Assembly: GCA_023437305.1 (NCBI GenBank)
Contig: JAEZGN010000022.1
Coordinates: 186,001 to 250,000 of the forward strand
DNA: 64,000 bases
Source of the DNA: Bacteroidota bacterium
Lineage (GTDB): Bacteria; Bacteroidota; Bacteroidia; Bacteroidales; Dysgonomonadaceae
Direction of reading: 5' to 3'
Below the pieces are notes generated by a model that was given only the letters and a program-made list of their open reading frames with translations, made no database searches and was not told where the DNA came from. Of the stretch, positions 42,545-49,755 are shown piece after piece (the first letter of the stretch is position 1; every line of letters starts with the position of its first letter). Both the position numbers and the translations under genes were made by a program.

Positions 42545-43297
42545 ATGTTAGCAAAAAGAATTATACCTTGTCTTGATGTAAAAGATGGGAAAACTGTAAA
42601 AGGAACGAACTTTGTCAATCTCAGAGAAGCCGGAGATCCTGTCGAATTGGGAGTACGATATAGTGAGCAAGGAGCAGATGAATTAGTCTTTCTTGATATC
42701 ACAGCGTCGCACGAAGAACGTAAAACCTTTACAGACCTTGTTCGGCGTATTGCTGCAAATATTAATATCCCATTTACTATAGGAGGCGGTATCAATGAGC
42801 TTTCTGATGTAGACAGGCTTTTGAATGCGGGAGCTGATAAGATATCGGTAAATTCTACGGCTATCAGAAATCCGAAAATAATAGAAGAGATCGCCAAGAA
42901 TTTTGGTTCTCAGGTGTGTGTATGTGCGATAGATGCCAGTTTAGAAGATGGTATATGGTCTTGCTATACGAGTGGTGGACGCAACAAGACAGATAAAGAG
43001 CTGTTTTCGTGGGCAAAAGAAGTTGAGAGTTTAGGAGCAGGGGAGATTCTATTCACCAGTATGGATCACGATGGTGTGAAGACAGGTTATGCGAATGAAG
43101 CTTTACGCATGTTATCCGAAACATTAAATATCCCCATCATAGCATCAGGAGGCGCAGGGAATATGCAACATTTTCGGGATGTCTTTGTCGAAGGTAAAGC
43201 AGATGCAGCACTTGCTGCCAGTGTTTTTCACTTTGGGGAGATTGCGATAAAAGATTTGAAAGAGTATTTGAAAAAAGAAAATATAAATGTAAGATGA
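42545..43297 (+). CDS. hisF: Imidazole glycerol phosphate synthase subunit HisF
   Basis: Cyclase subunit of IGP synthase, which joins with the HisH glutaminase to make imidazole glycerol phosphate and AICAR. The 250-residue barrel starts LAKRIIPCLDVKDGKTVKGTNF (catalytic Asp in CLDV), has FLDITAS, FTIGGGINELSDVDRLLNAGADKISVNS, the second Asp in TSMDHDGVKTGY and IIASGGAGNMQHF. All phosphate-binding glycines are in place. Its stop overlaps the hisIE start by four bases (ATGA), indicating translational coupling. Confidence 0.97.
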   Translation: MLAKRIIPCLDVKDGKTVKGTNFVNLREAGDPVELGVRYSEQGADELVFLDITASHEERKTFTDLVRRIAANINIPFTIGGGINELSDVDRLLNAGADKISVNSTAIRNPKIIEEIAKNFGSQVCVCAIDASLEDGIWSCYTSGGRNKTDKELFSWAKEVESLGAGEILFTSMDHDGVKTGYANEALRMLSETLNIPIIASGGAGNMQHFRDVFVEGKADAALAASVFHFGEIAIKDLKEYLKKENINVR

Positions 43298-43890
43298 AAC
43301 TTGATTTCGATAAAGTGGGCGGACTTATTCCTGCAATTATTCAAGATAATGTAACAAACAAAGTCCTAATGTTGGGCTACATGAACGAAGAAGCCCTGAA
43401 TAAAACACAGGAAACAGGAAAGGTTACATTCTTTAGCCGTACGAAACAACGTTTGTGGACAAAAGGAGAGGAGAGTGGAAACTTTCTTAATGTTATCAGT
43501 ATAAAAGACGATTGCGATCACGATACGCTACTCATTAAGGTAGATCCTGTTGGTCCAGTGTGCCATACAGGGGCTGATACCTGCTTTGAGGAGGACAACA
43601 AAGAAGATATTCTTTTCTTTAAATATCTACAGCATTTTATAGAGAAACGTTACAAAGAAATGCCTGAAGGCTCATATACCACATCTCTTTTTCAGTCGGG
43701 AATAAACCGCATGGCTCAGAAAGTGGGAGAGGAGGCATTAGAATCTGTAATAGAAGCATGTAATGGTACTGATGATCGTCTGATTTATGAATCTGCCGAT
43801 ATGCTTTATCACTTGATTGTTTTGCTAACATCAAAAGGTTTGAGTATCGAAGATTTAGCTAGAGAGCTTCAAAAGAGGCATAAGAAATAA
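43294..43890 (+). CDS. hisIE: Bifunctional phosphoribosyl-AMP cyclohydrolase/phosphoribosyl-ATP pyrophosphatase
   Basis: Carries steps two and three of histidine synthesis in one 198-residue protein. The HisI domain covers about residues 1-105: NKVLMLGYMNEEALNKT, TFFSRTKQRLWTKGEESGN, DDCDHDTLLIKVDPVGPVCHTGADTCF with the metal Cys residues. The HisE domain (about 110-198) shows SYTTSLFQSGINRMAQKVGEEALESVIEA and ADMLYHLIVLL. Fusion of HisI and HisE is usual in Bacteroidota. The start overlaps hisF by four bases; ftsE begins about 60 bases downstream on the same strand. Confidence 0.96.
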   Translation: MKLDFDKVGGLIPAIIQDNVTNKVLMLGYMNEEALNKTQETGKVTFFSRTKQRLWTKGEESGNFLNVISIKDDCDHDTLLIKVDPVGPVCHTGADTCFEEDNKEDILFFKYLQHFIEKRYKEMPEGSYTTSLFQSGINRMAQKVGEEALESVIEACNGTDDRLIYESADMLYHLIVLLTSKGLSIEDLARELQKRHKK

Positions 43891-43951
43891 AAGACGTAGA
43901 CTGTGAGCAAATAGTATCTGCTAATTGTTTAACTGTTGAAATAGAGTAATT

Positions 43952-44647
43952 ATGGATACAGAAAAAGATATAATTGTAAAATACGAAGGTGTTGATCTCG
44001 AGCGAGCCGGCAACACAATATTAAGTGATATTAATCTGACTATCAGAGAAGGAGATTTTGTGTATCTGATTGGCAAGGTTGGTTCAGGAAAAAGTACTCT
44101 TCTCAAAAGTATGTATCATGAGATACCTTTAGTTAGAGGTACAGGAAAAGTTTTGGACTATGAGTTGGAAAATATCAAAAAGAAACAAATCCCTTACTTG
44201 AGAAGAAAAGTAGGTATTGTTTTTCAGGATTTTCAATTGTTGATCGACCGCTCGGCAGAAAAGAATCTTGAATTTGTATTGCGGGCTACCGGATGGAAAA
44301 ACAAAGATTTAATAAGTCTACGAATTAATGAAGTACTGACTCAGGTTGGTATGCAAAATAAAGGCTATAAGATGCCCCATGAACTTTCGGGTGGAGAACA
44401 GCAAAGAATTGTTATAGCTCGTGCTCTACTCAACTCACCGGAGGTTATATTGGCTGACGAACCAACCGGAAATTTAGATCCTGAGATGGGGGGGCAGATT
44501 GTGCAATTACTACATACCATAGCAGGAAGTGGTACGGCTGTAGTCATGTCGACGCATAATTATGCCGTTGTACAAAAATATCCCGGACGCATCGTAAAAT
44601 GCGAAGACGGTTACTTGAAAGAAGTAAAAACCAGCCAAGGGAATTAA
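43952..44647 (+). CDS. ftsE: Cell-division ATP-binding protein FtsE
   Basis: ATPase that pairs with the membrane protein FtsX to control peptidoglycan hydrolases at the septum. The 231-residue ABC domain has Walker A in GKVGSGKSTL, Q-loop FQDFQLL, signature LSGGEQQRIVIARAL, Walker B VILADEPTGNLDPE and the switch His in MSTHNY. FtsE-like details include RRKVGIVFQDFQLL and length near 230. FtsX is not adjacent, as is common in Bacteroidota. It lies between hisIE and a GNAT gene (18 bases away) and is probably part of the same transcript as the his genes. Confidence 0.88.
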   Translation: MDTEKDIIVKYEGVDLERAGNTILSDINLTIREGDFVYLIGKVGSGKSTLLKSMYHEIPLVRGTGKVLDYELENIKKKQIPYLRRKVGIVFQDFQLLIDRSAEKNLEFVLRATGWKNKDLISLRINEVLTQVGMQNKGYKMPHELSGGEQQRIVIARALLNSPEVILADEPTGNLDPEMGGQIVQLLHTIAGSGTAVVMSTHNYAVVQKYPGRIVKCEDGYLKEVKTSQGN

Positions 44648-44665
44648 TAAAAATAAAACAAGAAA

Positions 44666-45193
44666 ATGGAGATTAAGGAATTAGATATATCAAATCATGC
44701 GGAGGTTTCGTTTATAGAAAATCTTTATATCGAATCTTTTCCTCTTAGCGAACGACGTCCTTTCGAGAAAATGCTCGATTTGCATAAGGGCAAGAGTCCA
44801 TTTGTTATATCTGTAACGATAGAAGATGGTAAATTAGTTGGTTTTCTCACATATTGGGACTTAGATAAATTTATTTTTGCAGAACACTTTGCTATTTCTC
44901 CCGAATTCCGAAATGGAGGTTATGGACGTAAAGTAATGGAATTGTTTATGCAAACGTCTAAACCTATAGTTCTTGAAGTAGAACTTCCTGCAACTATATT
45001 ATCCGAGCGCCGTATTGGTTTCTATCAGCGTTTAGGATTCAGATTGTGGGAGAATGTACAATATCAGCAACCGGCTTATCATAATGATGGGAATGCCATT
45101 CCGATGAAACTAATGTCTTACGGAGATATTGATATTGAGCGTAACTTGGTAGATATTCGCAGTAAAATATATAGTGTTGTGTATAACTGTTGA
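44666..45193 (+). CDS. GNAT family N-acetyltransferase
   Basis: A 175-residue acetyltransferase. The GNAT core is visible: LYIESFPLSERRPFEKM at the start, VGFLTYWDL, FIFAEHFAISPEFRNGGYGRKVMELFM (the acetyl-CoA pyrophosphate-binding loop with GGYG in place of the usual RGxG) and FYQRLGFRLWEN near the end. The acceptor cannot be told from sequence. It is the last gene of the run from 41341 and is followed by a strong terminator. Confidence 0.9.
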   Translation: MEIKELDISNHAEVSFIENLYIESFPLSERRPFEKMLDLHKGKSPFVISVTIEDGKLVGFLTYWDLDKFIFAEHFAISPEFRNGGYGRKVMELFMQTSKPIVLEVELPATILSERRIGFYQRLGFRLWENVQYQQPAYHNDGNAIPMKLMSYGDIDIERNLVDIRSKIYSVVYNC

Positions 45194-45221
45194 AACAAGT
45201 ATAAATTCTATATAAAAAAAC

Positions 45222-45251
45222 AAAGGGGCTGTCTAATCAGACAGCCCCTTT
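45222..45251. terminator. Terminator between convergent GNAT and GH20 genes
   Basis: A perfect 13-base stem, AAAGGGGCTGTCT (45222-45234) with 45239-45251, around AATC. An A-run lies before it, giving T-runs on the minus strand. Confidence 0.92.
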
Positions 45252-45269
45252 GCTTATCATTACATTTTC

Positions 45270-47606
45270 TTATTCAATGATTATTTCATCTACAAATACG
45301 AATGATGGGCTTCCTTTTCCTACATGCCATTCAGGGATTGACTTGGTAACTTTTGCTGTTATTTTTACATAACGAGCTTTCTGTGTTGGGAATTTAGCGA
45401 CCAAATCCTGCACTCTGTCATTCGGGCTCTCTTTATCTACTATTGGATATTTTTCTTCAAATACTTGTTTGAAAGATTCTCCATCTTCAGAAAGAGATAC
45501 AATATACCCTGTTGCTCCAAAAATCCACGATCCCGGACTAACAAATGTTCCGGTAGTAACCTCTGACATTTCTGTCGGTTCTTTCATGTCGATAGTTGCA
45601 ACAAAGTCTGTATTATAAAAGCCGAGCCATTCACCATTTGCGTGAGAGGTGCCGCCTCTTTTTCCATTTACCAACGTGATTGCTCCGCTGTAAGTATAAT
45701 TTTTGTGAGGGGCATTCTCCAGTTTGATATTTTTGAATGTGGCCTTATTAAACTCAAATGATTCGGTGTATTCTTTACTCTGTTCCTTGTCTCTGAATGC
45801 TATAGCCTTTATAGTTGCTGTTGAACTAATCTCGATAGGATGCTCATATTTTATACTCTTAGTCGATGGTGTACTACCATCTAGGGTATAGTATATGGGA
45901 GCATTATCATAGGTGAAAAGTTTTACATTCACTACACCTTTAGCTGCATCTTGAATAATTTCGGAACTAATGTCTACTACATGCGTTGCAAAGTTGTAAT
46001 CCAGCTTTTTATATAAATCCAACAATTTGCCAAGACGAGGCAGGAAAAATTCATAGTTTTTCTTTTCCGGCATTGTCCATTGCACTTCGCTTAATGCCGC
46101 AGCTCGAGGCAATACCATATATTCTGCCTGTTTGGAGTCTACCACATATTCTGTCCATAAGTTAGCTTGAGTACCTATTATATATTTGCTTTCTTCCGCC
46201 GTAAGTTCACTAGGGATAGGTTCGAAGCTATATACTTTCTTTACAGAAACAAACCCGCCGAAAGCAAGAGGTTCTCCCGTTGTGTCATCTGTCTGATAAT
46301 AATCGAAATATAAATGAGATGTAGGAGTCATCACTGCTTCGTGTTTCATTTTTGCAGCAGATGTACCGCCTTCCATGCCTCTCCACGACATAACTTTTGC
46401 ATTAGGGGCTAATCCTCCTTCAAGTATTTCGTCCCAACCGATTATTTCACGTCCTTTACTATTCAAGAATTTCTCCATACGAGATATTACATAGCTTTGT
46501 AGCATGTCTTCTTTCGTATGTTTTGCATCTCCTTTAAGTCCTAATTCTTTAATTTTAGCCTGACATTTAGGACATTCCTTCCATCGTACTTTAGGGCATT
46601 CATCGCCCCCTACATGTATAAGTTTAGAAGGAAATAAGTCTATAAGTTCAGAATATACGTTCTCAAGGAAAGTGTATATTTCTTCATTACCGGCGCATAG
46701 CACATCGTCAAATACACCCCAAGATTCACCCACCTTGTATGGACCTCCTGTACAACCAAGATTAGGATAGGCGGATAATGCTGCCAACATATGGCCCGGA
46801 AGGTCTATTTCAGGAACTATGGTTATAAAACGTTTTTGAGCGTATGCTACTATATCTTTTATTTGCTCCTGTGTATAATAACCTCCATAAGGCTTTCCGT
46901 CATACTTAGCAGAGTTTCTTCCGATAACAGTTTGAGCACGTTGAGACCCTATCTTGGTGAGCTCGGGATATTTTTTTATTTCTATTCTCCATCCCTGATC
47001 ATCAGTAAGGTGCCAGTGAAAACGGTTCATGTTGTGCAGAGCTAAAATATCTATATATTTTTTTATAAACTCTACAGGAAACATATGGCGACCTACGTCA
47101 AGCATCATTCCTCGGTATTCGAAACGGGGATAATCCTTTATTTCTACAGCCGGAAAGATAATTGTACTTTTTGATGCATCTTCGGGGATCGATTTTCTTA
47201 ATGTTTGTACTCCGTAAAATGTTCCGGCATTGTCTTTCCCGTTAATGATTATCTGTTTGCTGTTTACAATAAGACTGTATGATTCGGGCTTCTCTCCCTG
47301 ATAATCGGCTTTGAGTATAATCGAGTTTTCAGATACTTTTTTATCTGTTACTTTTAGACTCAAACCTGTACTCAATTTGAGGTACTCGGACAGAAATTCG
47401 GCTGTTTGTTTTTGTGTCTCATCGCCTTTCGAATAACAAATCTGGGTATTGCTATTTAACGTGAAACTTTCATTTCGCCCCAAAGTTATACTTTGAGGTA
47501 ATGGTACAACCTCGTAATTAGCCTTTAGTGGGATTTTGTTCTCGCATCCGGCTAATGTAGCGGTTACAAGTAAAAAATAACAAATTGCTTTAAGGGTTTT
47601 TCTCAT
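45270..47606 (-). CDS. Beta-N-acetylhexosaminidase, GH20 lipoprotein
   Basis: Removes terminal GlcNAc or GalNAc from glycans. The 778-residue protein has a lipobox ending LAGC (Cys21), a GH20b N-terminal domain (about residues 30-160), then the catalytic TIM barrel with DVGRHMFPVEFIKKYIDILALHNMNRFHWHLTDDQGWR, the catalytic pair Asp335-Glu336 in HVGGDECPK and WTEYV. The C-terminal 230 residues include a chitobiase-like module (PIYYTLDGSTPSTKS) and a discoidin-like lectin region (GSWIFGATGYIVSLSEDG). It likely faces the outside of the cell and trims host or microbial amino-sugar glycans. Confidence 0.95.
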   Translation of the reverse strand: MRKTLKAICYFLLVTATLAGCENKIPLKANYEVVPLPQSITLGRNESFTLNSNTQICYSKGDETQKQTAEFLSEYLKLSTGLSLKVTDKKVSENSIILKADYQGEKPESYSLIVNSKQIIINGKDNAGTFYGVQTLRKSIPEDASKSTIIFPAVEIKDYPRFEYRGMMLDVGRHMFPVEFIKKYIDILALHNMNRFHWHLTDDQGWRIEIKKYPELTKIGSQRAQTVIGRNSAKYDGKPYGGYYTQEQIKDIVAYAQKRFITIVPEIDLPGHMLAALSAYPNLGCTGGPYKVGESWGVFDDVLCAGNEEIYTFLENVYSELIDLFPSKLIHVGGDECPKVRWKECPKCQAKIKELGLKGDAKHTKEDMLQSYVISRMEKFLNSKGREIIGWDEILEGGLAPNAKVMSWRGMEGGTSAAKMKHEAVMTPTSHLYFDYYQTDDTTGEPLAFGGFVSVKKVYSFEPIPSELTAEESKYIIGTQANLWTEYVVDSKQAEYMVLPRAAALSEVQWTMPEKKNYEFFLPRLGKLLDLYKKLDYNFATHVVDISSEIIQDAAKGVVNVKLFTYDNAPIYYTLDGSTPSTKSIKYEHPIEISSTATIKAIAFRDKEQSKEYTESFEFNKATFKNIKLENAPHKNYTYSGAITLVNGKRGGTSHANGEWLGFYNTDFVATIDMKEPTEMSEVTTGTFVSPGSWIFGATGYIVSLSEDGESFKQVFEEKYPIVDKESPNDRVQDLVAKFPTQKARYVKITAKVTKSIPEWHVGKGSPSFVFVDEIIIE

Positions 47607-47698
47607 GAATTTTTTTGATTTTAGATTTGAACATATAAAGATACAACAAAATAGAAATCTAAATAAAAATATTTTTTAAGTAAAAGGAAAATATTTAT

Positions 47699-47712
47699 GT
47701 AACATATGTTAC
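47699..47712. promoter_or_regulatory. CRP/FNR-like palindrome before the YecH-like gene
   Basis: GTAACATATGTTAC is a perfect 14-base palindrome ending 23 bases before a perfect -7 element (47736-47743). Its half-site arrangement is like that of CRP/FNR-family operators. The binding protein is unknown. Confidence 0.35.
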
Positions 47713-47735
47713 GTTTATTCTGGGTGTTTACCACT

Positions 47736-47743
47736 TATATTTG
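47736..47743 (+). promoter_or_regulatory. Candidate -7 element for the YecH-like gene
   Basis: TATATTTG is a perfect TAnnTTTG, 26 bases before the ATG at 47770. Confidence 0.5.
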
Positions 47744-47769
47744 TATGGAAAACTAAGAATAAGATAATT

Positions 47770-48006
47770 ATGGAACAATTGCATGCTCATGAAGTACTTC
47801 ATATGATGGAAGGAAATAGTTATACAGAGTCTTCTTTAAAGGAAGCCATTATTGAACAATTTGGCAAAGATCAAAAGTTTTATGCTTGTTCAGCAGAAGA
47901 TATGGATATTGATGAATTAATAGTGTTCCTTAAGAATAAAGGGAAATTTATGCCTTCAAATGATAATGGATTTACGGTAGATGTAAGTAAAGTTTGTAGT
48001 CATTAG
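47770..48006 (+). CDS. YecH-like small metal-binding protein (DUF2492)
   Basis: A 78-residue protein. HAHEVLHMM at the start, FYACSAEDMDIDELIVFLKNKGKF in the middle and a closing VCSH are the pattern of the YecH (DUF2492) family, thought to bind a metal through conserved His and Cys residues. The function is not known. It is a single gene with its own promoter and terminator. The palindrome before it suggests tight regulation, perhaps by oxygen or nitrogen oxides, which is an inference. Confidence 0.85.
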   Translation: MEQLHAHEVLHMMEGNSYTESSLKEAIIEQFGKDQKFYACSAEDMDIDELIVFLKNKGKFMPSNDNGFTVDVSKVCSH

Positions 48007-48044
48007 TATAAACTGAAGAGTAGAACATATTCTGATAGAAAAGT

Positions 48045-48090
48045 AAAGTGACAAAACAATCGTGTTTTATCATTGTTTTGTCACTTTTTA
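48045..48090. terminator. Terminator overlapping the glycosyltransferase stop
   Basis: A perfect 16-base stem (AAAGTGACAAAACAAT, 48045-48060, with 48072-48087), followed by TTTT-like bases. The right arm contains the TGA stop of the convergent glycosyltransferase gene. Confidence 0.85.
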
Positions 48091-48869
48091 TTCCGATTGA
48101 TGAGACGAGTTCTTACTTCGGGATATGCATCCATAATACTCTTCATATTCTTGTCATTGAGCTTTTTTCCTTGCGTGTTGTCATACATCAAAGCCTCAGT
48201 CTGAGACTCTTCTATGACAGTTATTTTCTCAGAGCTTCCTGCCGGAGCTGTTTTTGTACCATTAAGAATTGCCATTGCACAAAACCATAGGTCATCAGTT
48301 GTCGGACAAAGATTCATAAATATATCATCGCGAAAAACGTCAGGATGTAAAGAATGCGGCGGGAATAAAGTACCACCACCTGTTGTCGCTAGATTTCTAA
48401 ATTTAGGTTTGCCTCCGTACAAAAAAAGTCGCCATTTTTTACATCGCTTCCATGTTTTATATTCTCCAACATCCCCATTCTTAGTGGTTATTAACCTAAT
48501 ACGGCATCCGCAAATAGCATGTGGATACTTCTGGTGTTTCTTTATCAATCTTTCAATTATATTGGGTGGATACAAAATATCATCATCGAACGTAACAATA
48601 TTATCATCCGGAAACTCTTTTAATGCCGGAATCAATTTTTTAAATGATTTTATATCGCGTGTCCACCAGCGGACTTCAAATTTTCCATTTTTTTCCAAAT
48701 CAGTTAATGTTTGTGGCAATTTTCGATCGGGAAACTGCTCATCGGCCAGATACAGAATAACTCTATCCAGTGGTACCGATTGGTTTAAAATAGTTTCAAT
48801 CACACGGTGAACAGTCGTTATCCTAGCCGGATAAGATGTTAATGATCCTATTATTTTTTTATTTCCCAT
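48081..48869 (-). CDS. Glycosyltransferase (GT-A-like)
   Basis: A 262-residue protein that starts GNKKIIGSLTSYPARITTVHRVIETILNQSVPLDRVILYLADEQFP, the nucleotide-sugar-binding fold used by small GT-A glycosyltransferases, and has the metal motif TFDDDILYPP (DDD at about residues 94-96). A late TTDDLWFCAMAILNG fits the acceptor region. It lacks membrane segments. It overlaps the PIG-L deacetylase gene by 11 bases, so the two are coupled and probably act on the same glycan. Donor and acceptor are not known. Confidence 0.82.
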   Translation of the reverse strand: MGNKKIIGSLTSYPARITTVHRVIETILNQSVPLDRVILYLADEQFPDRKLPQTLTDLEKNGKFEVRWWTRDIKSFKKLIPALKEFPDDNIVTFDDDILYPPNIIERLIKKHQKYPHAICGCRIRLITTKNGDVGEYKTWKRCKKWRLFLYGGKPKFRNLATTGGGTLFPPHSLHPDVFRDDIFMNLCPTTDDLWFCAMAILNGTKTAPAGSSEKITVIEESQTEALMYDNTQGKKLNDKNMKSIMDAYPEVRTRLINRNKK

Positions 48870-49554
48870 CTATAAAAGTAATATCGTTAAACCGTTCATA
48901 AGGCTTGCCTGCATGTATACGTTCTTTCATATAATATTGAGTTGTTCTTTCTTTCCAATTTCTGCGAAATAGTTTTCGTAGTGTTTTCTTATACATCAAC
49001 ATTGCATCTAATTTTTCAGAAATTTCATTCTTTGTTAAATACACGTATGTATAATCGGCTGTCAATGGCGATTCCGTCTGTTCAATATCATAATAGAATT
49101 CTTCGTAGAAATAAACACGTCTATCCACATCCTGAACTGCGATATTCACGATACGATGATCTATATGATTACCGAGTCCTGCCGGAGCAATCAGTATATC
49201 ATCAGACTTTGTATTCATCAGAATATAATCTCGGATTTTTTCTATCAAATCATACTCTGTAACTTCTACTGTGAACAACTTTTTCTTCGCCTGCTTCATC
49301 AGTTTTCTCATCCCTTTTCTGTATACAACATCCAGAAATGGGGCATTCTTCACGCTGCATTTTAATGCCTTGGCTGCACTCTTGTTCTCAGATTGTCTGT
49401 GTAATACATAATATGCATATTTGGGATGATACCATGGTATCGCTGTCATAATAGTCATTACGCAACATTCTTCTCCAGATTCAACGAGTCTGTTTATAAC
49501 ACCTCCGGCCGACCCTATGGCATCGTCAAAATGTGGAGATATAAATACATACAT
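48859..49554 (-). CDS. PIG-L family deacetylase
   Basis: A 231-residue zinc-dependent deacetylase-like protein. The family motif appears at the start as SPHFDDAIGSAGG (usual form PHPDDE), so the catalytic Asp is kept but the final acidic residue is Ala. The second motif NHIDHR (HxxH) is present, giving the other zinc ligands. Family members remove acetyl groups from GlcNAc derivatives (MshB, BshB, PIG-L). Its stop overlaps the glycosyltransferase start by 11 bases. The missing acidic residue may alter metal binding or activity. Confidence 0.85.
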   Translation of the reverse strand: MYVFISPHFDDAIGSAGGVINRLVESGEECCVMTIMTAIPWYHPKYAYYVLHRQSENKSAAKALKCSVKNAPFLDVVYRKGMRKLMKQAKKKLFTVEVTEYDLIEKIRDYILMNTKSDDILIAPAGLGNHIDHRIVNIAVQDVDRRVYFYEEFYYDIEQTESPLTADYTYVYLTKNEISEKLDAMLMYKKTLRKLFRRNWKERTTQYYMKERIHAGKPYERFNDITFIDGK

Positions 49555-49727
49555 CTATCTATTTCGATTTATGATTAATACTTTCAATATTTATTTACTG
49601 TAACAAAACAAAGTTAGTAGATATATTCTTTCAACCTTATAATATTTATATAGATTAATTTGAAGAGTACGAAAAATACATGTATTTCTGTAGGTGATAA
49701 GCTTATTATTGTTCGCTGAAAAAGCAT

Positions 49728-49735
49728 TACCTTTG
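49728..49735 (+). promoter_or_regulatory. Candidate -7 element for uvrD
   Basis: TACCTTTG is a perfect TAnnTTTG, 20 bases before the ATG. A TTG lies 16 bases upstream. Confidence 0.5.
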
Positions 49736-49755
49736 TTATCCTATCTCAACTTTTT

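Noticed and set aside
48214..48810. 198-codon plus-strand frame opposite the glycosyltransferase
   Set aside because: Long, but the minus-strand frame has a GT-A fold with DDD motif and couples to the PIG-L gene; the plus frame has no recognisable features.
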